A DNA stretch of 64,000 bases from Deinococci bacterium (GTDB taxonomy: Bacteria; Deinococcota; Deinococci; Deinococcales; Trueperaceae). Under the pieces are notes generated by a model. That model saw only the letters and a program-made list of their open reading frames with translations. It was not told where the DNA came from and made no database searches. Positions within the stretch are counted from its first letter, which is position 1; every line of letters starts with the position of its first letter. A program made the translations under genes and the position numbers. Positions 55,065-64,000 of the stretch are shown here, piece by piece. The stretch covers positions 1-64,000 of the forward strand of contig JASBRS010000002.1 in NCBI GenBank assembly GCA_030149325.1. The letters run 5' to 3'.

Positions 55065-55493
55065 GTGAGCGAGAACAAGACCCGCCTTACGGGGGAGAGC
55101 GTCGAGGCTTTCCTGGACGCCATCGCGCGCGACGACCGGCGCCGCGACGCGCGTGCCCTCGACGGCCTGCTGCGACGCATCACCGGCGAGGTGCCCGCGA
55201 TGTGGGGCCCGTCGATCGTGGGGTACGGTGCCTACCACTACCGCTACGCCAGCGGGCGGGAGGGCGACTTCCTGCGGCTGGGCTTCGCGCCGGGGGACCG
55301 CCACCTGGTGCTGTACGTGATGCCGGGCCTGGACGCCTTCGACGAGGTGCTGGAGCGGCTGGGAACGCACCGTACGGGCGTCGGCTGCCTCTACCTCCGA
55401 CGCCTCGACGACGTCGACGAGGGCGTCCTCACCGAGCTGCTGGAGCGGGCGTGGCGGGCCATGGCCGAGCGCTACCCCGAGTCGCCGTGGTGA
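55065..55493 (+). CDS. DUF1801-domain protein
   Basis: 142 residues of the DUF1801 (YdhG-like) fold, recognisable by MWGPSIVGYGAYHYRYASGREGD near residue 45. Function unknown; the fold resembles small binding domains. GTG 55065 has GGGAGG at 55052-55057; a TACCGT hexamer lies at 55039-55044. Follows the tRNA-Asn terminator. Confidence 0.88.
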   Translation: MSENKTRLTGESVEAFLDAIARDDRRRDARALDGLLRRITGEVPAMWGPSIVGYGAYHYRYASGREGDFLRLGFAPGDRHLVLYVMPGLDAFDEVLERLGTHRTGVGCLYLRRLDDVDEGVLTELLERAWRAMAERYPESPW

Positions 55494-55511
55494 GGGTGGC
55501 CGCGGCCCGCC

Positions 55512-55781
55512 TCAGCGGGTGAGGCCCAGCGGATCGGAGACGGCGTGGCGGGCGGCCTCCCAGGCGCGCTTGAGTTCGACGGCGTCGGCGTCGAGCTCGG
55601 AGGCGCGCAGGTCGGCGAAGCGCGCCACCTCCTCCTGCTTGGCGTTGAGGATCCGGTTCAGGACGGCATGGAGCGACTGCCGCACGGCCAGGCCCTCACG
55701 GAGCATGTCCTGGAGTTCCAGGACGCGGTTGACGAGATCCTCGTGGCTCATGGCCTCGAGTTCTGCGCGCGTGCGCTGCAT
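55512..55781 (-). CDS. Small helical protein of unknown function
   Basis: 89 residues, nearly all helix and charged (SHEDLVNRVLELQDMLREGL, then KQEEVARFADLRASELDAD), probably a short coiled coil. I do not recognise a family. ATG 55781 lies seven bases after TAGAGT (55793-55788), a leaderless pattern. Convergent with the DUF1801 gene and divergent from the amidase. Confidence 0.7.
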   Translation of the reverse strand: MQRTRAELEAMSHEDLVNRVLELQDMLREGLAVRQSLHAVLNRILNAKQEEVARFADLRASELDADAVELKRAWEAARHAVSDPLGLTR

Positions 55782-55869
55782 GCCCCTACTCTAGCCCGTC
55801 GCGCGCGCGTATCCCCCCAGGCGCGGCGGGGCGGTCGGGTGGCGGCGGGCGGCCGCGGTATGCTGGCCC

Positions 55870-57222
55870 ATGGCCGCCGAACCTACGTCCCTGACCGTTC
55901 TCTCGTTGGCTCGAGCCTACCGGGCCGGCGAGCTGGATCCCGTCGACGTCACCGAGGCGTACCTGCGGGCGATCCGCGAGCACCCCCAGGGGAGCCTCGT
56001 GTACCGCTGCACCACCGAGGAACGCGCGCTGCGGCAGGCCGAGGAGGCGTCGCGGCGGTTCCGCGCGGGCATCGACACGGGGCCCCTGCAGGGCGTCCCG
56101 ATCGCCGTCAAGGACCTTCTCGACATGGAGGGCGAGGTGACGACGGCCGGCGCCAAGGTGTTCCTCGACCGTCCCCCCGCCACCGAGGACGCCCCCGTCC
56201 TGGCGCGCCTCGACGCCGCCGGCGCGACGTTCCTGGGGCGGACCACCATGACCGAGCTCGCCTACTCCGGCATCGGCATCAACCCGCACTTCGGCACGCC
56301 CGGCTGCGCGCGCGATCCGGAACGCGTGCCCGGGGGATCGTCGTCGGGGTCCGGCGTGGCGGTGGCCGCAGGGCTGGCCGCGGCAGCGGTGGGCTCGGAC
56401 ACCGGCGGGTCGGTCCGCATCCCGGCCTCGGTCAACGGCATCGTGGGCCTCAAGACCACCGACGGCCGCATCCCCACCGAGGGGGCGGCCCCGCTCTCGA
56501 CCACCCTCGACACCCTCGGACCGATGGCCCGCACCGCCGACGACGCCTGGGTGCTGTTCCAGGCGATGGCGGCGGAGCCCTTCCGGGAGCTGCCCGAGCC
56601 CGCCGAGCGTCTGGTCGCGCTGGCGCCGACCACGGTTCTCCAGGAGGACCTCGAGGGCCCCGTGGCCGACGTCTTCCGGAGCGCACTGGCACGGCTGGAA
56701 CGACTCGGGGTCGAGGTGCGCGAGGTGGCGATGCCGGTCCTGGCCGAGCTGAACCAGCTCCACGGCCGCTTCGGGAGCTTCGCCAGCGCCGAGGCCTTCG
56801 CGCTCTACGAGGACGTGCTGACGCAACGCGGCGACGCCATGGACCCCAGGGTGGTCCACCGCATCCTGCAGGTACGGGACCGCTCGGTAGCGGACTACAT
56901 CCGCCTCGGTTACGCCCGCGAGGCGCTCCGGCAGCGCTTCTGGCCGGAGCTGGCGGGGGTCGACGCCATCGTGGCGCCGACGCTTCCGATCCTTCCGCCC
57001 AGGATCGCCGACCTCGAGGACGACGAGGCCTACTACCGCGCGAACGGCAGGATCCTGCGCAACACCACCCTCTTCAACCTGCTGGCGTCCCCCGCCGTCA
57101 GCGTGCCGGGCGGCGACACCGCCGAGGGGCTGTCGGTGGGCCTGATGATCGCCACGCGGCCGGGCGAGGAGGCCTTGGCGCTGGGGATCGCGCGCCGCTT
57201 CGCCGACGCGGCGTCCGGCTGA
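55870..57222 (+). CDS. Amidase (amidase-signature family)
   Basis: 450-residue amide hydrolase with a Ser-cisSer-Lys triad: Lys81 in GVPIAVKDLLD, the GGSSSGSG loop at about 156-163, and Ser181 in GSDTGGSVRIPA. GatA-like but stand-alone, with no gatB/gatC nearby, so more likely a general amidase. ATG 55870 lies six bases after TATGCT (55859-55864), leaderless. Convergent with the MaoC-like gene. Confidence 0.9.
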   Translation: MAAEPTSLTVLSLARAYRAGELDPVDVTEAYLRAIREHPQGSLVYRCTTEERALRQAEEASRRFRAGIDTGPLQGVPIAVKDLLDMEGEVTTAGAKVFLDRPPATEDAPVLARLDAAGATFLGRTTMTELAYSGIGINPHFGTPGCARDPERVPGGSSSGSGVAVAAGLAAAAVGSDTGGSVRIPASVNGIVGLKTTDGRIPTEGAAPLSTTLDTLGPMARTADDAWVLFQAMAAEPFRELPEPAERLVALAPTTVLQEDLEGPVADVFRSALARLERLGVEVREVAMPVLAELNQLHGRFGSFASAEAFALYEDVLTQRGDAMDPRVVHRILQVRDRSVADYIRLGYAREALRQRFWPELAGVDAIVAPTLPILPPRIADLEDDEAYYRANGRILRNTTLFNLLASPAVSVPGGDTAEGLSVGLMIATRPGEEALALGIARRFADAASG

Positions 57223-57234
57223 GCGGCCGCCGGC

Positions 57235-57696
57235 TCAGGCGGGCGCCACCAGCAGGTGCAACGCCCGCGCGATCAGGGCAGGGGTGTCCTCCCCCTCGAT
57301 CTCGACCCGGCAGTCGTAGGCGGCCAGCAGCCGGCCCTCTCCCTTGGGCGTCACCTCGGCCACCGTGGCGTGGAGCCGTACGCGTGCGCCCGAGGGGACC
57401 GGTCGTAGGAAGCGCAGCTTGTCGAGACCGTAGTTGATGACGGTGGTGCCGTCGTCCGGGAAGGTGCCCAGCTCCACTAGCATGGGGACGAGCAGCGACA
57501 GCGTCAGGTAGCCGTGGGCGATGGTGCCGCCGAAGGGCCCGGCGGCCGCGCGCTGGCGGTCGACGTGGATCCACTGTCGGTCGTCGGTGCACTCGGCGAA
57601 AGCGTCGATGCGGTCCTGATCGACCCGCATCCACGGCGACGGCCCGAGTTCGCGCCCTTGGGCGTCGGGGAAGGTGGCGAAGGTCAGCGCGGCCAT
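57235..57696 (-). CDS. MaoC-like (R)-specific enoyl-CoA hydratase
   Basis: 153-residue hot-dog protein. The hydratase dyad is in DDRQWIHVD, followed by GPFGGTIAHGYLTLSL, the MaoC signature. Hydrates enoyl-CoA thioesters. ATG 57696 has AGGAG upstream. Convergent with the amidase gene; same direction as the transporter gene upstream after a 71-base gap. Confidence 0.88.
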   Translation of the reverse strand: MAALTFATFPDAQGRELGPSPWMRVDQDRIDAFAECTDDRQWIHVDRQRAAAGPFGGTIAHGYLTLSLLVPMLVELGTFPDDGTTVINYGLDKLRFLRPVPSGARVRLHATVAEVTPKGEGRLLAAYDCRVEIEGEDTPALIARALHLLVAPA

Positions 57697-57767
57697 GCCT
57701 CTCCTCTCGTGCCGGCGCAGAGCGCCGCGCCTCCCAGCCTACCAGCGACGTGCGCCCGCAGCGGAGT

Positions 57768-58682
57768 TCAGGGCAGGTCGGCCGTCGGGCGCCGGAGCAG
57801 GTCGGTCGGCAGCCGGAGCATGCGGGCGGCGGCGGCCATGCTGCTGGCGTACTTCACCACGATGTCGGTGGCGATCACCTGCAGCAGCCAGTGCAGCGTC
57901 GCGAAGGGCTGCCCCACGAACGCCAGCAGCGTGAAGATGAGGGTGTCCATGGGGGCGCTGACGGCGTTCGAGGTGGCGACACGGGTGATCCAGCGGCGGT
58001 GGACCAGGCGCTGGTAGATCTCGGTATCGGCGGTCTCCGACAGGACGATCGACAGGAAGCTGACGCCGACGTAGCGGAGCGGCGTGCCCAGGTGCGACGA
58101 CAGCAGCACGTTGGCGATCGCCGCCGAGAGGATCATGGCGTAGACGGCGCGCCGTCCGAAGCCGTGCACGCGGTCGCGCTGCGTGAACGTCACCCCGAAG
58201 AACAGGGTGCCGACGTTGAGCAGGAAGAAGCCGCCCACCGGCAGGAAGCTGTCGAAGGTGTAGTTGGCGAGCAGGGTGCAGCCGACGTACACCGTCATGG
58301 CCGCCAGCATCACGGCACGGCGAGGCGCGGCCGTGCGCAGCAGAGCGGCCGCGACGACGGCAGCCAGCGGCGCCAGGGCGTAGCGAGGCTCGGCGAACGG
58401 CAGGACCAGCGGCGCCAGGGTGCCCAGCAGCGCAGCGAGGCCCAGGACGAGGGCCGACCGGCGTGCATCGAGCGCGATCGTGAGGTCGACGAGCAGGCCG
58501 GTGAAGAGCAGCCCGAAGAGCGTGACCAGGGCGTACGGCAGGATCGGGTAGGGGTGCTGGCCGAACTGCGACAGCCGCCACAGCAGGCCGTTGCCGAGCG
58601 CGGCCGCCACCGCCAACGCGGGCGCGGCGAGCAGGGCGGTACGCAGAGGGGTGGGACGGGGCGTGGGGTTGCCTCGGGACAC
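57768..58682 (-). CDS. VUT/YhhQ-family transporter, probably queuosine precursor
   Basis: 304-residue membrane protein with about 8-9 helices. The YhhQ signature is visible: ANYTFDSFLPVGG, SETADTEIYQRL, RVATSNAVSAPMDTLIF. YhhQ imports preQ0/preQ1 for tRNA queuosine modification. It is longer than YhhQ (about 220), with an extra N-terminal hydrophobic region. GTG 58682 has GAGGAGG upstream; a TATACT -10 lies at 58752-58747. No preQ1 riboswitch recognised in the roughly 60-base leader. No que genes adjacent. Confidence 0.8.
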   Translation of the reverse strand: MSRGNPTPRPTPLRTALLAAPALAVAAALGNGLLWRLSQFGQHPYPILPYALVTLFGLLFTGLLVDLTIALDARRSALVLGLAALLGTLAPLVLPFAEPRYALAPLAAVVAAALLRTAAPRRAVMLAAMTVYVGCTLLANYTFDSFLPVGGFFLLNVGTLFFGVTFTQRDRVHGFGRRAVYAMILSAAIANVLLSSHLGTPLRYVGVSFLSIVLSETADTEIYQRLVHRRWITRVATSNAVSAPMDTLIFTLLAFVGQPFATLHWLLQVIATDIVVKYASSMAAAARMLRLPTDLLRRPTADLP

Positions 58683-58784
58683 GGGAGCCTCCTCGTGAGA
58701 GCGCCCGGGGCGGTGATGTCACCTCCCGCCCGGGTCAACGGGGCGCAGTATAGCAGGGGCCCGCCGGCGGGTGTAGCCTGACCC

Positions 58785-59234
58785 ATGAGCGAGCCAGGAC
58801 CCGCCCTCCAGACGTCGGGCACGCCCCCCAACACCCTGATGCAGACGCTGGGGATCGAGCTGGTCGGGGCCACCCCCGAGCGGGTGGTGGCCACCATGCC
58901 CGTCACCCCGGCGCACCACCAGCCCTTCGGCATACTCCACGGCGGCGCCTCGGTGGCGCTGGCCGAGACGGTGGCCAGCTACGGTTCCACCGTCAGCATC
59001 GACCTCTCCCGGCAGCGCGCCGTGGGGCTGGAGATCAACGCCAACCATCTGCGCGCGGTGAGCGAGGGGGTCCTCACGGCGGTGGGGACGCCGATCCACA
59101 AGGGCCGGTCGACGCAGCTCTGGGGGGTGGAGATCCGTGACGAGCAGGGGCGCCTGGTGTGCGTGTCGCGCTGCACCCTGGCGCTGCTGCAGCTCCCGGG
59201 CGGCCGGAACGACCGTCGCGAGGACGCCGACTGA
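58785..59234 (+). CDS. Hot-dog thioesterase (PaaI/MenI-like)
   Basis: 149-residue acyl-CoA thioesterase. The pattern [21 protein letters not shown] is the PaaI/DHNA-CoA thioesterase active site. Could act on 1,4-dihydroxy-2-naphthoyl-CoA (menaquinone) or an aromatic acyl-CoA. ATG 58785 lies six bases after TAGCCT (58774-58779), leaderless. Divergent from the transporter. Confidence 0.9.
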   Translation: MSEPGPALQTSGTPPNTLMQTLGIELVGATPERVVATMPVTPAHHQPFGILHGGASVALAETVASYGSTVSIDLSRQRAVGLEINANHLRAVSEGVLTAVGTPIHKGRSTQLWGVEIRDEQGRLVCVSRCTLALLQLPGGRNDRREDAD

Positions 59235-59244
59235 CGGGCTGCAC

Positions 59245-59282
59245 GGAAGCGGGACCCCCGCCTGTGCGAGGGTCCCGCTTCC
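59245..59282. terminator. 13-base-stem hairpin between thioesterase and tRNA-Pro
   Basis: GGAAGCGGGACCC at 59245-59257 pairs with 59270-59282, 12-base loop. It sits 4 bases beyond the tRNA-Pro CCA end and 10 bases after the thioesterase stop, so it could terminate both, although neither side has a U-tract. Confidence 0.6.
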
Positions 59283-59285
59283 ACT

Positions 59286-59363
<78 letters not shown>

Positions 59364-59374
59364 ACGCAACGAAC

Positions 59375-59404
59375 AATGTACTCGCCACGGGCCGCGAGGG
59401 TCAA
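59375..59404 (-). promoter_or_regulatory. Promoter of tRNA-Pro
   Basis: TTGACC at 59404-59399, 18-base spacer, TACATT at 59380-59375, minus strand, ending 12 bases before the tRNA. Confidence 0.75.
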
Positions 59405-59442
59405 GGCGCCGGGCGCGCCGGCGCGGGCGCCGAGCCCCGCGT

Positions 59443-60000
59443 TCAGCCGTCGTCCTGCCACCAGCCGAGCGCCGCGATCGCGGCCTCGGCGGTCTCGGCC
59501 GTGAATCCCCGACGCGCCAGGAAGGCGAACGCGCGCGCCCGCTCGCGAGCGGCGACGCGCCGCGCCGTCCACGGCTCGTCCGGGTCCGGACCGGGCTCGC
59601 CCTCGGAGGGCGCGCTGCGCGCGGCCAGGCTGCCGGGGCGGTAGCGCCAGGCGGAGCGCCGCAGCAACTCCGCGGCGGCCTCGCGCTGCTGCGCCGCCGA
59701 CAGCGGCTCGAGCTCGCGTTCGATGACGTCGGCATCGACCCCTTTGTGGCGGAGCTCCCGCCTCAGGGCGATCCGGCCCCGCGCGCCGCGGCGCGACGCC
59801 ACGTAGTGTTCGGCGAAGCGTTCGTCGTCGGCCAGCCCCAGTTCCTGCAGCCTCTCGAGCAGCGGCGCCGCGCGATCGTCGGCCAGCCCGCGGCGCCGCA
59901 GCTTGTCGGCGAGCTGCGCGACGGTGTAGTCGCGCCGCGACAGCAGATCGAGCAGGTAGCCCCAGGCGCGGTCGGGGTCGAGCGGTCGGCGGGGGCCCAT
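59443..60000 (-). CDS. recX: Regulatory protein RecX
   Basis: Binds and restrains RecA filaments. 185 residues with three-helix repeats: [38 protein letters not shown], and a third near the C-terminus ([16 protein letters not shown]). An Ala/Pro-rich insertion (about 115-145) separates repeats 2 and 3. ATG 60000 shares one base with the ABC-permease stop (TGATG), so it is translated by coupling. recA is not in the window. Confidence 0.88.
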   Translation of the reverse strand: MGPRRPLDPDRAWGYLLDLLSRRDYTVAQLADKLRRRGLADDRAAPLLERLQELGLADDERFAEHYVASRRGARGRIALRRELRHKGVDADVIERELEPLSAAQQREAAAELLRRSAWRYRPGSLAARSAPSEGEPGPDPDEPWTARRVAARERARAFAFLARRGFTAETAEAAIAALGWWQDDG

Positions 60001-61181
60001 CAGCGGAGCACGTCCACCGGGTCGAGGTCGGCCGCCCGACGTGCGGGGAAGAGCCCGGCCAGCACGCTCGTGCCGATCGACAGCGCGCACACCCACAGCA
60101 CGTCGGTCACCTGCAGTCGGACCGGCAGTTGGGTGATGAAGTAGAGGTTGCCGGGCAGGGGGAAGGGCTGCAACCGGAAGTAGGTGCTGATCCCCAGCCC
60201 GAGCAGCGCGCCGAGCAGCGTCCCCGTGGTCCCCAGCATCAGGCCCTCGAGCGTGAACACCGCCAGCACCTGGCGCCGGTTCGCGCCGAGCGCGCGCAGG
60301 ATGGCGATCTCCTCGGTCTTCTCGGCCACCGTGAGGATCAGGATGTTGGCGATGCCCATGGCCGCCACGATCACGATGAGGAAGACCACCACCGCGATGA
60401 CCGCCTTCTGCAGCCGCAACTGGCTGATGAGGCTGGCGAAGAGGGTGTCCCACGACACCGGGCGCAGGCTGAAGGCATCGCCGAGGCGAACGCCGATGGC
60501 GGCCGCCCGCTCGGGATCCGCCAGGCGCAGGTGGTAGCCGGTGATGCGGTCGCCCACTCCCAGGTACTGCTGCAGGTTGGCCAGCGACATATAGGAGACC
60601 AGACCGTCGATCAGCTCGTTCCCGACCCGGAAGGTGCCGGCCACGGTGAGCTCGGTGGTGTGGCCGGTGATGTCGCGGAGCATCACCTTGTCGCCGGGGA
60701 TGACGCCGAGCTGCTGCGCCAGCGAGGCGCCGAGCACGATGCCGTCCTGCTGCCTCAGGGCGGCCGCCTGCTGCGTCAGCACCGGCAGATCGAGCACCCG
60801 CGTCTCGAGGGCCGGATCGATGCCGAGGATCTGCGTGTATCCCTGGCGGGCGCTGATGCCCAGGCTGGCGCTGGCGCGCCGGGCGATCAGCGCCTGGGTC
60901 GAGAGATAGGGAGCAACGGCCGTGACCGACGGGCGCCCGGCCAGCGCCTGCCGGACCTGGGGATCCTCGGCGATCGTCTGCCCCGGAACGTAGCTCTCCA
61001 GGGCGAGCATCGGCGTGGCCTTGAGGGTGCTGCGGATGAGCTCGTCGACGAATCCGTTGGTGAGCGAAAGCGCCGTGATCAGCACCATCACGCCCACCGC
61101 CACGCCCGCCACGGTCAGCGCCGATTGCAGCCCGCGCCGGCGGACGTGGCGCCACGCCAGGTAGGGGACGAGGCTGCGCAC
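60000..61181 (-). CDS. FtsX/LolC-like ABC transporter permease
   Basis: 393 residues: an N-terminal transmembrane helix (about 15-45), a large extracytoplasmic MacB-type domain (about 50-250) and three C-terminal helices with [17 protein letters not shown]. Related to LolC/E and MacB permeases. No ATPase gene is adjacent, so its partner is elsewhere. GTG 61181 lies six bases after TAGACT (61192-61187), a leaderless GTG. Upstream of recX. Confidence 0.9.
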   Translation of the reverse strand: MRSLVPYLAWRHVRRRGLQSALTVAGVAVGVMVLITALSLTNGFVDELIRSTLKATPMLALESYVPGQTIAEDPQVRQALAGRPSVTAVAPYLSTQALIARRASASLGISARQGYTQILGIDPALETRVLDLPVLTQQAAALRQQDGIVLGASLAQQLGVIPGDKVMLRDITGHTTELTVAGTFRVGNELIDGLVSYMSLANLQQYLGVGDRITGYHLRLADPERAAAIGVRLGDAFSLRPVSWDTLFASLISQLRLQKAVIAVVVFLIVIVAAMGIANILILTVAEKTEEIAILRALGANRRQVLAVFTLEGLMLGTTGTLLGALLGLGISTYFRLQPFPLPGNLYFITQLPVRLQVTDVLWVCALSIGTSVLAGLFPARRAADLDPVDVLR

Positions 61182-61245
61182 GCGTCAGTCTATCGTGGGG
61201 CAGCGGGAAGCCGTCGGGCCGACGGCGGTCGGCGCCGGGCGGCGC

Positions 61246-61872
61246 TCAGCGCGACGCCAGCAACTGCGGGGTGCCGTTGAAGCCGCTGGCCTGCGTCGGT
61301 TCCAGCGTCGGGCCGTTCCGGCCGTAGCGGACGACCTCGACCCGCACCTTGCGGACGCCCCAGTTGACCGCGCTGGCGTAGTCGGCGAACCAGATGTCGA
61401 TCTGGTCGCGCTTGCGGTAGTGCATGGTGTCCTCGACGACGAACAGGCCCTGGCCGTCGAGCAGGCTCTGGTAGTGACCGTAGCCGCGCCCCGTGTAGTA
61501 GTTGCCGAGGTCCTGGATGCGGACCAGACTGCCGTACGGCAGGTCCTTCGACAGCAGATCCGGGCTGACGGCGATGATGCCGAAGCGCGTGTGCTGCCCG
61601 GTCGAGGTGATGAACGGGGTGGAGTCGGTCTGGTCGACCATCGAGTTGTAGCCGGTGGCGCGCAGCGTGAAGACGGGGTTGGCGATCGGGCCGAGCGAGC
61701 TCGTCGAGCTGCCGTTGGAGACCGCCACCGGGGACGCCAGCACCACCGCACGCGGCGAGATCGCCAGGGACACGTCCCCGTCGATCGCGCTGCGCGGTGA
61801 GATGAACGCGGTGATCAACGCGGCGATCACGAGCCCGAGGGCCGCGAGCTTGCCGCTGATGTGGAGTGCCAT
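61246..61872 (-). CDS. Exported 3D-domain protein
   Basis: 208 residues. Signal or anchor helix at about 8-27, low-complexity region to about 60, then a 3D (three-Asp) domain (about 90-185) with FGIIAVSPDLL, VEDTMHYRK and DQIDIWFADY, as in MltA/YuiC-type peptidoglycan lytic transglycosylases. ATG 61872 has GGAGGT seven bases upstream and TAGCAT (61899-61894) as -10. Probably acts on cell-wall glycan. Confidence 0.82.
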   Translation of the reverse strand: MALHISGKLAALGLVIAALITAFISPRSAIDGDVSLAISPRAVVLASPVAVSNGSSTSSLGPIANPVFTLRATGYNSMVDQTDSTPFITSTGQHTRFGIIAVSPDLLSKDLPYGSLVRIQDLGNYYTGRGYGHYQSLLDGQGLFVVEDTMHYRKRDQIDIWFADYASAVNWGVRKVRVEVVRYGRNGPTLEPTQASGFNGTPQLLASR

Positions 61873-61952
61873 CCACACCTCCCAAACTCCACGATGCTAA
61901 ACCACCCGGGGCCCCGCGCTGTGACGGCTGGGCAACAGCCCTGCACCGGCCG

Positions 61953-62180
61953 ATGGTAGACAAGGTGGCGTACGACCCCCAGGACGAGTCGCAGACGGCC
62001 AGGAAGGCCGCAGGGGACACGGCGACTCCGCGATCCCCGCGCTTCGACCTGGGTACGCACACCACGGATGGGGACTCACTAGATGCCAACGTTCTTCGGC
62101 CTGTCCGCGATGCCTACGACCCTCTTGAACGCGGCCCTCGGGGTCCTCCGAGACCGCAGCGTGCCGGTGCGCGGCCGTGA
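61953..62180 (+). CDS. Possible small ORF overlapping the glycosyltransferase start
   Basis: 75-codon frame from ATG 61953. Its first 43 codons have mostly G or C in third position and a soluble, charged composition (DKVAYDPQDESQTARK), then third-position bias falls once the overlapping glycosyltransferase frame begins at 62083. No promoter or Shine-Dalgarno is clear and no homologue is recognised. May be chance, or a relic of a longer N-terminus. Confidence 0.25.
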   Translation: MVDKVAYDPQDESQTARKAAGDTATPRSPRFDLGTHTTDGDSLDANVLRPVRDAYDPLERGPRGPPRPQRAGARP

Positions 62181-64000
62181 TCGTGTGGCGGTGATCTCGC
62201 CCATGTACAACGAGGAGGCCGGGGCGGCCCGGGCGCTGGCCTCGCTCCTCACCCAGGATCCCGAGCCCGACGAGCTGGCGATCAGCATCAACGGCTCGGG
62301 CGACCGTACCTACGACGTGGTGGCTGCGACGCTGACGAGCTTCGGTTTCCGCCGGCTCGAGCTGGGCACGGCCCCGGGGTTCGCCGCCGGCATGGAGCGG
62401 TGGCACCACGAGGCGCGGGCCATGTCGGTGCTGGTGTTCGTGTACCGGCAGCGCACGGCGAAGTCCGAGGCCATCAACAACCTGGTCGGTTGCCCGGTCC
62501 TCACCGCCGAGCGCCTGCTGGTGGTCGATGGGGACACCGTCTTCGAGCCCGGCTTCATCCGTGCCCTGGGGGACAACTACTACCGTCTGCACTACAGGCG
62601 CGGGCGCCCCGTGATCGAGGACTACGCCTTGCAGTCGGGGTCGGTCACGTCCTTCGTGCCCGACAGCGCCGCCCCGCTCCAGCGCTTCATCTCGGCCGGA
62701 CGAGCGGCCGAGTACGCCTTCGCCGGCGTCCTGCGCCGCGGTCAAGCGACGACCGTCACGCGCTCCGGGGTGTTCGGCGCGACGCGCCTCTACACCGTCG
62801 TGGGCTGCGGCTTCGCCGCGCGGCGCGACGTGTTGCCGATGCCGCCCGATACCCAGACGGAGGACCACGACCTGACGCTCGCCGCCCAGTCGACGTTCAC
62901 CAGGGTCGAGCGGGCCTCGCCGGCGGAGCTCGACCGGCGCGGCTTCCGGCTGGTGCAGGACGGCCGGGAGCTGCCCTTCTCCGAGGCGTTCGACGCGCAC
63001 GACGAGATCGAGATCCGCCACGGCGGCGGCGCGCGCTTCGTGGGCGAGGCCCTGATGGCGACGGAGGACCCGGCGCACGTCGGCGGCTACCTGCGGCAGA
63101 TCGAACGCTGGAACGGCGGCGGCATCCAGAACGCTCTCAAGCGCATCTGGGGCGACGCCTCCGAGCGGCGCCTGACGGCGAACGTGCGCTTCACGGTGTT
63201 GGCGGCCCAGTTCGAGAACGTGCTGGGGCTCTTGCTGCTGTTCCTGTTCCCGGCGCTGCTGGCGCTGGGCCTGGCGGGCACGCTGGACCTCCACGCCATC
63301 GTGCGCAACCTCGGGCTGTGGGTGGGGGTGGACGTGAGCGCCACGCTGTCGATGGCGTTCGTGGGGTTCCATCGCCAGGCGCGGCACCGCGGGCGCGGTC
63401 GGCGTGCGGCCCTGGTCGAGGCCTTCGTCCGGACCGCGAACTCCTGGTTGCCGTACAGCCTGCTCAAGATCGCCAACCCGGTGAGCTTCGTGGCCGCCGC
63501 CACCCACGCCGTTCCCGCCTTCGTACGCGAGCGGCGGATGGCGCGGCAGCGCAGGCCCAAGACGCTGGGGGTCACATGGGAGCGGCCGACCGTCCGCGCG
63601 GTCGACCGGCGCACGGTCGGCACCGCCGCCAGCATGGTGGCGACGTTGACCGTGGTGTTCGCCTCGGTGCTGATGCTGGCGCCCTCCACCAACGCCGATC
63701 GCCTCGCGACCGACCGTCTGCTGCGGACCACCGCCCGCTTGAACATGAACCAGCACGATGGCTTGCCGTTGCACGTCGTTGCCACCATGGCCGGTGCCGG
63801 CGGCGTCTCCGTAGCGCGGCTGCCCGCCCGCGCGGACGTGGCGCGGGTGTCGGTCGCTGCCCTCGGCATCGCGCCGGAGGCGGTGGCGGGCGTGCCCGTG
63901 ACGGGCCCCACCACGGTGGTGCTGCAGCCGCCGAGCGCCCGAGCCGCGGTCGCGCAGGCGATCCCGCGCGCCGCCGCTCCCGTGGGCGCGCTCGGAACCG
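62083..64000 (+). CDS. Processive GT2-family glycosyltransferase, 3'-truncated by window edge
   Basis: At least 639 codons with no stop. GT2 motifs in order: VAVISPMYNEEAG (about 36-48), DGDTVFEPGF (DxD), TEDHDLTL (acceptor Asp region) and QIERWN (Q-x-x-R-W), the set of processive polysaccharide synthases. Transmembrane helices lie at about 385-400, 415-430 and 520-545, and the C-terminal part is a periplasmic-type Ala/Val-rich region. ATG 62083 follows an in-frame TAG. Probably makes an exopolysaccharide; sugar unknown. Confidence 0.88.
   Translation, partial: MPTFFGLSAMPTTLLNAALGVLRDRSVPVRGRDRVAVISPMYNEEAGAARALASLLTQDPEPDELAISINGSGDRTYDVVAATLTSFGFRRLELGTAPGFAAGMERWHHEARAMSVLVFVYRQRTAKSEAINNLVGCPVLTAERLLVVDGDTVFEPGFIRALGDNYYRLHYRRGRPVIEDYALQSGSVTSFVPDSAAPLQRFISAGRAAEYAFAGVLRRGQATTVTRSGVFGATRLYTVVGCGFAARRDVLPMPPDTQTEDHDLTLAAQSTFTRVERASPAELDRRGFRLVQDGRELPFSEAFDAHDEIEIRHGGGARFVGEALMATEDPAHVGGYLRQIERWNGGGIQNALKRIWGDASERRLTANVRFTVLAAQFENVLGLLLLFLFPALLALGLAGTLDLHAIVRNLGLWVGVDVSATLSMAFVGFHRQARHRGRGRRAALVEAFVRTANSWLPYSLLKIANPVSFVAAATHAVPAFVRERRMARQRRPKTLGVTWERPTVRAVDRRTVGTAASMVATLTVVFASVLMLAPSTNADRLATDRLLRTTARLNMNQHDGLPLHVVATMAGAGGVSVARLPARADVARVSVAALGIAPEAVAGVPVTGPTTVVLQPPSARAAVAQAIPRAAAPVGALGT

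Overview
This 64 kb window is very GC-rich chromosomal DNA. It has about 60 protein genes, three tRNA genes, short intergenic gaps and many stop/start overlaps. I see no insertion sequence, CRISPR array, rRNA or prophage. Several traits point to the Deinococcota, possibly a Truepera-like lineage: a TaqCP-type M32 carboxypeptidase, a LitR/CarH-like B12 photoreceptor next to an LdrP-like CRP regulator (the Thermus arrangement), a class II B12-dependent ribonucleotide reductase, and many start codons lying 6-10 bases after a TAnnnT -10 hexamer with no Shine-Dalgarno (leaderless mRNAs). The assignment is inferred from gene content.

Layout. 1-4.5 kb: partial dynamin-like GTPase, M32 carboxypeptidase, YbaK-like deacylase and an exported DsbA-like thioredoxin. 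4.6-10.7 kb: complete seven-gene Mrp Na+/H+ antiporter operon. 10.7-24.5 kb: M42 peptidase, CRP regulator, an APC-permease/USP fusion with a CPA antiporter, a stand-alone dsRNA-binding protein, orphan response regulator, M20 peptidase, RNase HI, the light-sensor pair, acpS, rpiA, maf and mreC. 24.5-33 kb: leuS with an apparent leader-peptide attenuator, double GNAT, lipoamide dehydrogenase and the argF-argC-argJ operon. 33-38.2 kb: prepilin peptidase with a duplicated catalytic half, Skp/OmpH, and ffh-rpsP-KH-rimM-trmD.

38.3-47.8 kb: secreted protein and TPR protein, malic enzyme, GerMN protein, S41 protease-like protein, tRNA-Arg(CCG), PpiD-like foldase and purH. 47.8-50.9 kb: a 454-base regulatory region and nrdJ. 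51-64 kb: DUF4139 protein, aminotransferase, MazG-like protein, tRNA-Asn(GTT), DUF1801 protein, amidase, MaoC protein, queuosine-precursor transporter, thioesterase, tRNA-Pro(CGG), recX, ABC permease, 3D-domain protein and the 5' part of a GT2 glycosyltransferase.

The window is mostly housekeeping (translation, arginine, nucleotide and envelope functions) plus ion homeostasis and stress sensing. The most interesting features are regulatory: a TTGACA-17-TATGCT promoter feeding a leaderless 22-codon ORF and a terminator hairpin before leuS; a light-sensor pair with the photosensory residues conserved; a structured nrdJ leader with NrdR-like boxes and a perfect dyad; and a 25-base-arm inverted repeat upstream of the dsRNA-binding-protein gene. 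Most genes are recognised from motifs read by eye; no database search was possible.
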